This document shows positions 49,330 through 56,296 of a stretch of 64,000 bases of DNA, piece by piece. Within the stretch, counting starts at the first letter, position 1. The number at the start of each line of letters is the position of its first letter. Origin of the DNA: JALYGY01 sp963800975 (GTDB lineage: Bacteria; Actinomycetota; Rubrobacteria; Rubrobacterales; Rubrobacteraceae); NCBI GenBank assembly GCA_963800975.1, contig CAWDDB010000008.1, positions 1,221,833 through 1,285,832 on the forward strand. The letters run 5' to 3'. The position numbers were made by a program, and so were the translations under genes. The notes under the pieces were generated by a model. That model saw only the letters and a list, made by a program, of their open reading frames with translations, ran no database searches and had not been told where the DNA came from.

Positions 49330-49848
49330 ATGGCCGACGACCGAGACGACCCTGGCATCAAGGTGCCCCCGCCCCTGATCTACCTCGTGCCTCTCGTCCT
49401 GGGGCTGCTTCTCGACAGGAGAAGGCACCTCCCCTTCTTGCCGCGCGGTGTGGCAAGAGCCTTAGGGTGGCCGCTCATCGGCGGCGGGGTGGTCCTCAAC
49501 GGGTGGTTCCTGGGGACGATACGGGATGCCGACGTGCCGATACGCACCGACAAGCCCGTGCCGAGGCTGACCACCGAAGGCCCGTTCCGCTACAGCCGCA
49601 ACCCCAGCTATCTTTCCCTGGCGATGGTCTACGCCGGGGTGGCCGTTCTTCGCAACTCGCTGTGGGCGATCCTCCCGTTGCCGTTGGTGGTCTCCGTCGT
49701 CCAGCGCGAGGTGATCGGGCGCGAGGAGCGATACCTGGAACGCGCCTTCGGGGAGGAGTACCTAGACTACAAGGGGCGTGTGCGTCGCTGGGTGAAGTTG
49801 GGCATCCGGACTTCCGAGAACACGCCTTCCCCGAAGGTGGGTGAATAG
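49330..49848 (+). CDS. Isoprenylcysteine carboxyl methyltransferase-like (ICMT/PEMT family) membrane protein
   Basis: 172 aa with three to four hydrophobic segments and the C-terminal signature GPFRYSRNPSYLSLAMVYAG, then REERYLERAFGEEYLDYKGR. These are the conserved (R)xxxRHPxY and E(E)xxLxxxFGxxYxxYxxxVxR motifs of the family; His is Asn here, as in some bacterial members. Likely a methyltransferase at the membrane, substrate unknown. The last dozen residues (RTSENTPSPKVGE) and the stop come from the dispersed repeat at 49807, so the original C-terminus was replaced or extended. Confidence 0.78.
   Translation: MADDRDDPGIKVPPPLIYLVPLVLGLLLDRRRHLPFLPRGVARALGWPLIGGGVVLNGWFLGTIRDADVPIRTDKPVPRLTTEGPFRYSRNPSYLSLAMVYAGVAVLRNSLWAILPLPLVVSVVQREVIGREERYLERAFGEEYLDYKGRVRRWVKLGIRTSENTPSPKVGE
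49807..49848 (+). repeat. Dispersed intergenic repeat, canonical short copy (42 bp)
   Basis: CGGACTTCCGAGAACACGCC then TTCCCCGAAGGTGGGTGAATAG. It contains an internal CCTTC/GAAGG mini-hairpin. It overlaps the end of the ICMT-like gene and provides its stop codon. Confidence 0.9.
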
Positions 49849-49981
49849 CCCTGGCCGGGGCATTCCCTTTCCCAGTAACGGCAAGGCAGTAGTTAGCAGG
49901 CTTCGGTGATCCTGGCCCTGGACAGAATGCGAGTGGCTGTTAGGGTAAACAGTGACCACAACGCCCAAAAGGGGGATCGAC

Positions 49982-50188
49982 GTGGCTGGACGAGGCAAGT
50001 GGGGCTTCGCCCTTCCATGCCGAAGCAAAGCCAGCCGCGCGGTGATCGGCGGCGCATTCGGTGCGGGCATGGCGGTACTGACGGGAAGCACGCCCATAGG
50101 CATAGCCATGGTTGCAGCGTTGGGGGCGGGCCTGGCGGCGAAGTTCGGGGGTCGTAAAGAAGGGGAACGCGGGGACCGGGACGGCTGA
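49982..50188 (+). CDS. Small protein with one or two hydrophobic segments (68 aa)
   Basis: A basic start VAGRGKWGFALPCRSKASRA, then a glycine/alanine-rich hydrophobic stretch (VIGGAFGAGMAVLTGSTPIG, IAMVAALGAGLAAKFGG) and a charged tail GRKEGERGDRDG. I do not recognise it; it could sit in the membrane. GTG start at 49982 is preceded by AAAGGGGG at 6 nt, which argues for real translation. Confidence 0.5.
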   Translation: MAGRGKWGFALPCRSKASRAVIGGAFGAGMAVLTGSTPIGIAMVAALGAGLAAKFGGRKEGERGDRDG

Positions 50189-50207
50189 CCGCGTTTATAG
50201 CTGAGAG

Positions 50208-50249
50208 TGAAGTTCGTAGTACTCCGCTTCTATGAGGTCGGGTGAATAG
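50208..50249 (+). repeat. Dispersed intergenic repeat, divergent short copy
   Basis: GAAGTTCGTAGTACTCCGCT then ATGAGGTCGGGTGAATAG. Confidence 0.7.
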
Positions 50250-50370
50250 CGAGGGGACCTCAGTCCCGGCTGGTGCATTAGATTTCTCTCAGGAACCATC
50301 CGGACGTATGCATCTAGACGTAAAGACCGTTATGGTATGACCATTCGTAAGCGACGGAAAGGAAGCAAGG

Positions 50371-50820
50371 ATGCGTAGATCCGTCTTGTTGGTGCTCATG
50401 GTCGCGGTAGCCATGCTGGCGTTCGCGCCCGCGGCCCTGGCCCAGATGGACGACAACCCGAGCGCCGACGACATGGGCGCCGACGACAACGGCGGTGGCG
50501 GAGATCGCGGCTTCGACGAAAACCGAGCGCCAGCGACCTGATGGAGAGGCCGGCGGCGAGCGCCTCCGCCACCTCCAGCGCCACCTCCAGCGCGGCCGCC
50601 ACGGCCCCCGCCGACGACGCCACGGCTACGGCTTCCGCGACCGCGGGCGACGACGCACGGCCAGCATCGCGGGAGGTACGACGACGCGAGGGCGGCCGCG
50701 GGCGGCAAGCTGCCGAACACCGGCGGACCGCCGGTCGCGGGGCTGGTCTCGACCGCGGCGGCGGTGCTGCTGGTCGGCTCGGGCCTGGTGGCGGCGAGGC
50801 TGGTGCGCCGGGACCGCTGA
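50371..50820 (+). pseudogene. LPXTG-like wall-anchored surface protein, frame-disrupted
   Basis: A good start (GGAAAGGAAGCAAGG before ATG at 50371) and signal peptide MRRSVLLVLMVAVAMLAFAP with AALA cleavage, then an Asp-rich segment and a TGA at 50539. After that, codon-like Ala/Ser/Thr-rich sequence continues in another frame (ASASATSSATSSAAATAPAD). The end returns to the first frame as GGKLPNTGGPPVAGLVSTAA plus hydrophobic helix and RLVRRDR, which is a sortase sorting signal. Two compensating frame changes would restore a small LPXTG-anchored protein of about 150 aa. Either decayed or an assembly error. Confidence 0.6.
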
Positions 50821-50928
50821 TCCGCTAACCCGAGAAGCCTATCTCTATGAGGGGCGCGGGAACGTGGCCCACCGCCCCTCCGCCCTGGGATCGTGTCCTA
50901 GCATGCATGCCGCATCGGACCGGGGCTG

Positions 50929-50974
50929 CGCGGACTTCCGAGAATTCCAAATTTACCCGCAGTTGGGTGCATAG
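50929..50974 (+). repeat. Dispersed intergenic repeat, short copy
   Basis: GCGCGGACTTCCGAGAATTC then CCCGCAGTTGGGTGCATAG. Preceded by CATCGGACCGGGGCTG, which also precedes the copies at 55789 and 56004. Confidence 0.78.
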
Positions 50975-51049
50975 ACGTTCGGCAGCTGCGCTGGGCGCGG
51001 TCAGGTGGCATCACCTAATTGGGGACCGGCCCGGGGAATAGGATCGGGG

Positions 51050-51319
51050 CTAATCGAGCGCGTACCAGTGGAGTATCGATAGGGCCGCCTCCACGCTTTC
51101 GGCGGCGCTGCCGGAGGCGGCCTTGCCGTTGTCGGAGCGCGCGACGGCCATGTAGCGGGGATACTCTTCGCCATCCCCCGCGTCGAGTACCTCGACGGTC
51201 ACGAGGTGGGAGTTCCCCTGCTTGTCTTCTCGGACGACCTGGAACGTCGTCACGTGGTAGGCTTCGGTGTTCCTCGGCAGTCCCAATAGATGCTCCATGG
51301 TCCTGTTCGGGTCTACCAT
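51050..51319 (-). CDS. Small soluble protein of unknown function (89 aa)
   Basis: Starts MVDPNRTMEHLLGLPRNTEA, continues YHVTTFQVVREDKQGNSHLV and TVEVLDAGDGEEYPRYMAVA, and ends ESVEAALSILHWYALD. It has the look of a two-strand plus helix domain (a dsRBD- or KH-like size), but I do not recognise it. GAGGAGGAACACGG precedes the ATG at 51319, a strong ribosome site supporting expression. Confidence 0.6.
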   Translation of the reverse strand: MVDPNRTMEHLLGLPRNTEAYHVTTFQVVREDKQGNSHLVTVEVLDAGDGEEYPRYMAVARSDNGKAASGSAAESVEAALSILHWYALD

Positions 51320-51840
51320 CCGTGTTCCTCCTCTCGCCGCCAACTCCCACATCGTACCCGCAACCGCGAGGATCGCTTCTAAGGCCCGAGGGCTATCCCC
51401 GGCCCAGCCCGCGCTGGCCGCTAGGCGGGCTCCTGGACGCCCCTGTCCCGCTTCCAATATGGGTCATATGGCACTCCCCCCGCCCGCACGCTTGGTACCT
51501 TGGGGCCCCCAGGCCGAGCACGACGCGCGGACCGAACGCGCACACCCCATCTGGTTAAACGGCCTGGCCAGTTTTTCGGGCCGGCCGCTCTCCACTCTGT
51601 AAGCGCAGCCGGCCCGATAGCTGTTGTTAGTCCCGACCGCGTTTGGGGTACGGTTGTGGCGCGCACCCCTGCGCAGGGGTCGCGGCGGGCTCTCCATTCT
51701 GAGCCGTACGACGACATTCCACCCATCCAAACGCCGCGGCCCCCTTTATTCGCACACCACAACTTCTAAGCACTTGGGTGAATAGCGCATCCACCAAGGT
51801 TGGGTACACTGAGTCCCTCGCCAGCCGAAAGGAGATCGGC
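51320..51840. other. Intergenic region with one repeat copy (521 bp)
   Basis: No gene recognised. It contains a short dispersed-repeat piece at 51758-51785 (AACTTCTAAGCACTTGGGTG then AATAG) and the PNPOx ribosome site at the end. A minus-strand open frame over 51421-51762 has no start signal or family resemblance. Confidence 0.5.
51758..51785 (+). repeat. Dispersed intergenic repeat, shortened copy
   Basis: CACAACTTCTAAGCACTTGG then GTGAATAG, about 55 bp before the PNPOx start. The middle of the repeat is deleted. Confidence 0.65.
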
Positions 51841-52338
51841 ATGCGCCAGGAGCAAGTCGCCGAGGTGATGAACGACCCGCTCTCGCGGGAGCTGCTGCAT
51901 TCCGCGATCCCGGCTCGGATAGCGTACAACGGTACGGACGGGTTCCCGCGCGCGATCCCGATCGGGTTCCTCTGGAAGGACGAGCGGATCGTCGTCTGCA
52001 CAGCCTCCAACGCCTACAAGGTGAAGGCGCTAGAGGCGCGACCGGAGGTGGCGCTGACCATCGACACCGACTCGCAGCCCTATCGTGCGCTGCTGGTGCG
52101 CGGGGCGGCGAGTGTGGGGATCGTCGACGGCGTGCCCTCCGAGTACCTGGACGCGTCGCGGAAGGGCATGGAAGACGAGGAGCAGTTTCGGGCGTTCGAG
52201 GCGGCGGTGCGCTCGCTCTACAAGCGGATGGCGCGCATCTCCATCGCGCCGGAGTGGGCGAAGGTGTTGGATTTCGAGACCAGGCTACCGAGAGCCGTGG
52301 AGCAGCTCATGAGCCCGGATGATTCCGCAGGTAGCTAG
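51841..52338 (+). CDS. Pyridoxamine 5'-phosphate oxidase-like FMN-binding protein (165 aa)
   Basis: Split-barrel fold: HSAIPARIAYNGTDGFPRAI, PIGFLWKDERIVVCTASNAY and KVKALEARPEVALTIDTDSQ with YRALLVRGAASVGIVDG. This order of strands is typical of the PNPOx-like/F420-binding family. True PNP oxidase activity is unlikely at this length; homologues often use FMN, F420 or heme for unknown reductions. AAAGGAGATCGGC precedes the ATG at 51841. Stands alone between repeat copies. Confidence 0.82.
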   Translation: MRQEQVAEVMNDPLSRELLHSAIPARIAYNGTDGFPRAIPIGFLWKDERIVVCTASNAYKVKALEARPEVALTIDTDSQPYRALLVRGAASVGIVDGVPSEYLDASRKGMEDEEQFRAFEAAVRSLYKRMARISIAPEWAKVLDFETRLPRAVEQLMSPDDSAGS

Positions 52339-52449
52339 ACGAAATAGTGGCGTGGCGCCACGGGCCGTCCCATAGACTTCCGGCGCGAGCAAGGAGCCGG
52401 GGTACCCTTGGCAGCTCCGCCTGAGGCCCATCTCTCCCCCGTGGGGCCG

Positions 52450-52519
52450 TGCGGACTTCTCAGACCTCCGTACAGGCGAAGTTCCGAGAACGCTTCTTCC
52501 ACGCACTCGGGTGAATAAG
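52450..52519 (+). repeat. Dispersed intergenic repeat, long copy (70 bp)
   Basis: GCGGACTTCTCAGACCTCCG at the left, GGCGAAGTTCCGAGAACGCT in the centre and ACTCGGGTGAATAAG at the right. Inverted relative to 19962-20029 and 20881-20947. About 100 bp before the nucleoside hydrolase start. Confidence 0.82.
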
Positions 52520-52621
52520 CGTCTCACCGAGCGCCGGCTTCAGCAGGCGGCCAGAGGAGGGCGATCGTTATGGACTAGGATACCCCGATGGACAACGCCC
52601 TCTAGAGGAAGGAGGAAAGGG

Positions 52622-53545
52622 ATGCATCGCCTTCTGGTAGACACGGATACCGCAGCCGACGACCCGGTCGCGCTGGTGATGGCCCTCAGGCACCCGGGCG
52701 TTCGGGTCGAAGCGATCACGGTCGTGGCAGGCAACGTTCCCGTGGACCATGGTGTCCAGAACGCCCTCTACACCCTGGAGCTGCTCGGGGAGCACGTCCC
52801 CGTGTTACGCGGGGCGGAGGCCCCGCTGCTCGCTCCGCTTAAAACCTCGCAGTTCATCCACGGCGAGGACGGCATGGGCGACAGAGGCCTGCCCTTGCAC
52901 GGGCGCGAGCCGCACCCCGGGCACGCCGTTGACGCCCTGCTCGAGGTGGCGGATCGCTACCCCGGTGAGGTCGAGCTGGTCACGCTGGGGCCACTGACCA
53001 ACGTGGCGATGGCCCTCCACAGGGATCCCTCGTTCGCCGGAAAGGTGAAGGGGTGCGTGATGATGAGCGGGGCGAGCAACCACCTGGGCAACATCACTCC
53101 GGTCGCTGAGTTCAACGTGTGGGTCGATCCGGAGGCGGCCAAGGTGGTGTTTTCCTCCGGCATGCCGCTCAAGATGGTGGGATTGGATATCTCCCGCAAG
53201 TACGCCGTCTTCACGCCCGAAGAGTCGGCCGAGCTGCGAGCTGTGGGCACCCCCCTGGCGGAGTTCTGCGTCGACATCCAGAGGGTCGTCCACGACGAAT
53301 GGGACGGGGGGTTTGAGCTGGCGGACCCGATAGCGATGGCCGTCGCCCTCGACCCTCCGGTTGCGACGAGGGTAGAGCGCCGCTTCGTGGCCGTGGAGAC
53401 GGGCGGGGAGTGGTGCAGAGGGCAGACGGTCGTCGTTCGCCAGGAGCTCACGATCGTGGGAGAGTACGAGCCTAACGTCGAGGTCGTCGAGGAAACCTCG
53501 CGCGGGCGGTTCTTGGAACTATTGTACAAGGCCGTACGATCGTGA
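52622..53545 (+). CDS. Inosine/uridine-preferring nucleoside hydrolase family protein (307 aa)
   Basis: The N-terminal calcium-binding DxDxxxDD cluster is seen as LLVDTDTAADDPVALVMALR. Other family features: ITVVAGNVPVDHGVQNALYT, VELVTLGPLTNVAMAL and AEFNVWVDPEAAKVVF (NxxxDPEAA motif), with a C-terminal His/Asp region ELADPIAMAVALDP. It cleaves the N-glycosidic bond of nucleosides; substrate preference is not readable. GGAGGAAAGGG lies before the ATG at 52622. It converges on the ChbG-like gene. Confidence 0.9.
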   Translation: MHRLLVDTDTAADDPVALVMALRHPGVRVEAITVVAGNVPVDHGVQNALYTLELLGEHVPVLRGAEAPLLAPLKTSQFIHGEDGMGDRGLPLHGREPHPGHAVDALLEVADRYPGEVELVTLGPLTNVAMALHRDPSFAGKVKGCVMMSGASNHLGNITPVAEFNVWVDPEAAKVVFSSGMPLKMVGLDISRKYAVFTPEESAELRAVGTPLAEFCVDIQRVVHDEWDGGFELADPIAMAVALDPPVATRVERRFVAVETGGEWCRGQTVVVRQELTIVGEYEPNVEVVEETSRGRFLELLYKAVRS

Positions 53546-53561
53546 CTTACCCCACAACCTC

Positions 53562-54434
53562 CTACGCATGAGGCTTGTCGTTCCATAGCGCTCGTAGCGC
53601 CCTATAGTCCACGATAACGATTCCTTCCTCTTGCAATATGGCCCGCGCCTCTTCCGAGACGATGAAATCCAAATCGCTCTGGCGCACCCGCCAAGTGGGC
53701 ACCGCGGCTCGCAGCTCGGCATTGCCGACACCGGGATGTAGCGCCCACTCGCTGAGGCCAACCGGCAACGCGCGCAACATCCGTGCGTAGCGGGCCGCCT
53801 TACCCACCGTGTCGAGGTCGTAGCTGTCCATCAGGTCGTGATCGTTGGTCGGGTAGCCCCGGCGCCGTATCTTTTCGATGAAGGGCCGATAATACGCTCG
53901 AAGCGGTACGCCGTACTGGCGAGCCAAGCCGAGCGACATCTCGAAGATCTCTTCGCGGCGGGTGTGGATGGCGCAATGGCTATCGAGGTGGGTCGGCCGC
54001 AATCCGACACCCAACACGTGTTCTATCTGGGCGCGGTACTCTCGCTCCAACTCGGTCACGTCGACCTGATCTAGGAACTCGTCGATGCGCGACTCGGGGT
54101 AGAAGTACCCCGTTTCGTCGACCAGCGAGGGCACCTCCGTGCGACAGGTTATCGGTCCCCACCGGTAGGCGGGTTGCTCGCTGACGGATGTCAAGTGGAC
54201 GCCGAAGGGAACTTCGGGAGCTTCTTGTAGCCACATGAGCGCATGCAGCGCCCAGGGGCACGGGACCATCACGCTGCAGGAGCCGACGATACCTTCCTCG
54301 AGCGAGCGGATGATGGCTTCGTTGACGGCATGGCACATCCCGAAATCGTCGGCGTTGAGGAACAACAAGCGGGCATCGGCAGGGTATCCCAAGAGGCCGT
54401 TAGTTCGGAGGGCATTCCCTGCGTTCATCGACAT
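53562..54434 (-). CDS. ChbG/HpnK (YdjC)-family carbohydrate deacetylase-like protein (290 aa)
   Basis: Metal-dependent deacetylase fold: LLFLNADDFGMCHAVNEAII at the N-terminus (catalytic Asp pair), EVPFGVHLTSVS, and LRPTHLDSHCAIHTRREEIF (metal His residues HxDxH). GLSEWALHPGV with late His completes the site. Family members remove acetyl groups from oligosaccharides such as chitobiose; the substrate here is unknown. GGAAGGGGGTGGCGAG precedes the ATG. It faces the nucleoside hydrolase with 16 bp between stops. Confidence 0.88.
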   Translation of the reverse strand: MSMNAGNALRTNGLLGYPADARLLFLNADDFGMCHAVNEAIIRSLEEGIVGSCSVMVPCPWALHALMWLQEAPEVPFGVHLTSVSEQPAYRWGPITCRTEVPSLVDETGYFYPESRIDEFLDQVDVTELEREYRAQIEHVLGVGLRPTHLDSHCAIHTRREEIFEMSLGLARQYGVPLRAYYRPFIEKIRRRGYPTNDHDLMDSYDLDTVGKAARYARMLRALPVGLSEWALHPGVGNAELRAAVPTWRVRQSDLDFIVSEEARAILQEEGIVIVDYRALRALWNDKPHA

Positions 54435-54576
54435 CTCGCCACCCCCTTCCAGAAAGTTCTACCACTAAGACAGAGGCACCGAGAAATTCAGGCTCAACGC
54501 ACGCTACTCTTTTTATAGCCTGAGGGAGAGACGATCTGAGTTCGGAACGCTCATAGGGGGTGGGGATCGAGGCTAT

Positions 54577-54621
54577 GCCGAACTTCTCAGAACGCCTACT
54601 ACTACGAACGTGGGTGAATAG
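54577..54621 (+). repeat. Dispersed intergenic repeat, short copy
   Basis: GCCGAACTTCTCAGAACGCC then CTACGAACGTGGGTGAATAG. Confidence 0.8.
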
Positions 54622-54658
54622 GGCGAGCAGTGGGGACACGCCCTGGGAGTTGTGCGAA

Positions 54659-54688
54659 TGCACAAGAAGGAGGTGCACAAGAAGGAGG
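54659..54688 (+). repeat. Perfect 15-bp tandem duplication
   Basis: TGCACAAGAAGGAGG twice in a row. A 27-codon plus-strand frame (MHKKEVHKKEAPEPTGPPQN...) spans it from 54658 to 54741, but it overlaps a terminator for the arginine-rich genes and is not convincing. Confidence 0.7.
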
Positions 54689-54710
54689 CCCCGGAACCAA
54701 CAGGGCCTCC
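54684..54710 (-). terminator. Terminator after the arginine-rich small genes
   Basis: GGAGGCCC (54684-54691) pairs with GGGCCTCC (54703-54710). On the minus strand the stem is followed by TTCTTG. It lies 28 bp past the first peptide's stop. Confidence 0.65.
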
Positions 54711-54737
54711 CCAGAACCTAACGCCGCTTGACGGTGG

Positions 54738-54842
54738 TTAGTTGCGGCGGTTGCGGCGGCGCTTACGCCGGCGGCAACGCCTGCGCTTCTGGACCGTGTT
54801 CCTGCGGCTGCAGCGTCTCCTTCTCAACCTGTCGGTTCCCAT
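54738..54842 (-). CDS. Arginine/cysteine-rich micro-protein 1 (34 aa)
   Basis: Encodes MGTDRLRRRRCSRRNTVQKR then RRCRRRKRRRNRRN: 18 of 34 residues are Arg, with two Cys and two Lys. The ribosome site AAAGGGGGTGAAGAG directly precedes the ATG at 54842, and a near-identical one precedes the related gene at 55099. The extreme basicity recalls protamine-like or ribosomal-protein-tail nucleic-acid binders, and the spaced Cys could bind metal or form disulfides. No family recognised. Downstream terminator at 54684. Confidence 0.65.
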   Translation of the reverse strand: MGTDRLRRRRCSRRNTVQKRRRCRRRKRRRNRRN

Positions 54843-54973
54843 CTCTTCACCCCCTTTCAGGGCGTATCGGCTCGTCCCTCCCATCGGCCAGCGAAAGCGG
54901 TGGTAGGCGCGATAGCATCGCGTTCACCGCGCGGCCCTACCATGGCCCGCCCAGCGCCTAACAACACTCGATC

Positions 54974-55099
54974 CTAGTTCCTGCAGCGTCGGCGCGCGCG
55001 CCTTATGCAACGCCTGCGTTGACCGTTGTCGTTCCTATTCCTGCGACGACAACGCCTAATCCGCCTGCGACATCGACGATTGCGATCGTCGGCCCCCAT
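54974..55099 (-). CDS. Arginine/cysteine-rich micro-protein 2 (41 aa)
   Basis: Encodes MGADDRNRRCRRRIRRCRRR, NRNDNGQRRRCIRRARRRCR and N: 21 of 41 residues are Arg, four are Cys, spaced as two halves each with C-x6-7-C. It shares the MG(A/T)D start, the RN end and the ribosome site (GAAAGGGGGTGAACAG) with micro-protein 1, 130 bp downstream. The pair is probably an ancient tandem duplication and co-transcribed. Function unknown; nucleic-acid binding is an inference from charge. Confidence 0.65.
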   Translation of the reverse strand: MGADDRNRRCRRRIRRCRRRNRNDNGQRRRCIRRARRRCRN

Positions 55100-55191
55100 C
55101 TGTTCACCCCCTTTCCGATCCACTCCCCTTTCCACGCGGGCCTGCATAAACCCGCCCGTGGGCGCAAAGGTGGCACCTCCCCTGTTGGCTC

Positions 55192-55233
55192 CTCACATTC
55201 CCATGTAACTACTCGCACTTCCCATGTTAACGT
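55192..55233 (-). promoter_or_regulatory. Tandem imperfect direct repeats upstream of the micro-protein genes
   Basis: CTCACATTCCCATGTAACTA (55192-55211) and CTCGCACTTCCCATGTTAAC (55212-55231, then GT) are two copies of about 20-22 bp sharing TTCCCATGT. They lie about 95-135 bp upstream of micro-protein 2, a suitable place for activator or repressor binding. Confidence 0.5.
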
Positions 55234-55437
55234 CTCGCATCATCCGGATCAACCTACTACGGTTGCATAACGCTTACCAGGAGTCGCCGATACGACGCCG
55301 CTAGCCTAGGCTCCGCCCCACCCCAAGCAAGCCAGGACCGCCACGGAAGTGGTGCCTACCGAGGGGTATTATGAGGAAGACGTGCTCCCCCTACGGGCAT
55401 GCACCCCTGCCCAGCTTCGCTAGCACCGGTGCCGAAC

Positions 55438-55704
55438 CTAGACCAGATTAGCCCTGGCGCGTTCCTCCGTCGCGTCCGCCCACTCCACCACCGCCTCATC
55501 CGGCACGTACAAGTCCATCCCTCGAACGTTGCCGCTCGCGCTCCAGGTAACCAGCACTTTCTTGACGGGGAGACGTTGGATATGGATGACCCACCCGCGA
55601 TGTATGCGGCCCGCGGAGTCGTACGCCGGTACCGCATCACCTACCTCGATGTCCTTCGCAAGTTTCAAGCTTCGTGGACCCTTCTTCGGAACCGCCACCA
55701 CCAT
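55438..55704 (-). CDS. Small beta-rich protein of unknown function (88 aa)
   Basis: Starts MVVAVPKKGPRSLKLAKDIE, VGDAVPAYDSAGRIHRGWVI, HIQRLPVKKVLVTWSASGNV, DLYVPDEAVVEWADATEERA. The alternating strands and GDxVxxYDxxGxxxxGxVxxI pattern suggest an SH3/KOW-like barrel. I do not recognise the family. There is no clear ribosome site before the ATG at 55704 and the frame continues upstream, so the start is uncertain. Confidence 0.5.
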   Translation of the reverse strand: MVVAVPKKGPRSLKLAKDIEVGDAVPAYDSAGRIHRGWVIHIQRLPVKKVLVTWSASGNVRGMDLYVPDEAVVEWADATEERARANLV

Positions 55705-55788
55705 TGATATGCGCCGACCGTGGCCCCGAAATACACCATTCCTGCCGGAGCACCACGACCTCGGTCCCATGCGTTAGGACCGGGGCTA

Positions 55789-55841
55789 CGCGGACTTCCG
55801 AGGATTTTCTTGTTTCTTATTCCAAGGCGTCGGGTGAATAG
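55789..55841 (+). repeat. Dispersed intergenic repeat, 53-bp copy
   Basis: CGCGGACTTCCGAGGATTTT then ATTCCAAGGCGTCGGGTGAA and TAG. Preceded by TAGGACCGGGGCTA, like the copies at 50929 and 56004. Confidence 0.82.
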
Positions 55842-56003
55842 CGCCCACGCCGAGGCCAGCCTCGCGTGCGCGCGCATGAGAGACGCCTAGCCCCGTCCCG
55901 GACGGCCCGGCCCATACCCTGGTATGAGTCTATCGCGAGGGTATTATCGGGACTCGTGCCCCAGGAGGGACCTAGTGTGCGTGGCCCATCGGACCGGGGC
56001 TAT

Positions 56004-56196
56004 GCGGACTTCCGAGAATTCCATACTTCCGAGACTGTCCGAAAAGGTTCTCGAGCAATACTCCGAGCATGGATTCGGCCGATATTCTGAGGCCAAACGG
56101 ACCGAACGGCGCCCCTTCGGTGTCTCCTCGGGCCATCTTCCGGGCATCTCCAGGACTTTTCGGACAGTCTCAGTAGTAACGTTCTCGGAAGTCCGC
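56004..56196. repeat. Palindromic dispersed repeat split by a MITE
   Basis: GCGGACTTCCGAGAA (56004-56018) and its exact inverse TTCTCGGAAGTCCGC (56182-56196) flank the MITE at 56031-56171. Here both ends carry the GCGGACTTCC type, unlike other copies. Confidence 0.82.
56031..56171 (+). mobile_element. MITE-like element, 141 bp, copy B
   Basis: Perfect 16-bp terminal inverted repeats: GAGACTGTCCGAAAAG and CTTTTCGGACAGTCTC. Almost identical (two differences) to the reverse complement of copy A at 49130-49270. No open frame. No convincing target-site duplication; the left flank is CTTCC in both copies. Confidence 0.9.
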
Positions 56197-56296
56197 TCTT
56201 CGCTACTGCAAAGACTACGTCGTTACCGGGTTCTGCTATTGTGCCCTGCGTAGCACAACGGGACCGTCGGCGCAGTCGGGGAAAGGACTACGGGAT

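Noticed and set aside
54658..54741. 27-aa plus-strand peptide with HKKE repeats
   Set aside because: Overlaps a tandem duplication and the terminator of the arginine-rich genes; likely accidental.
56031..56171. Target-site duplications for the 141-bp MITEs
   Set aside because: Flanks do not show a consistent direct repeat in either copy, so no TSD is claimed.
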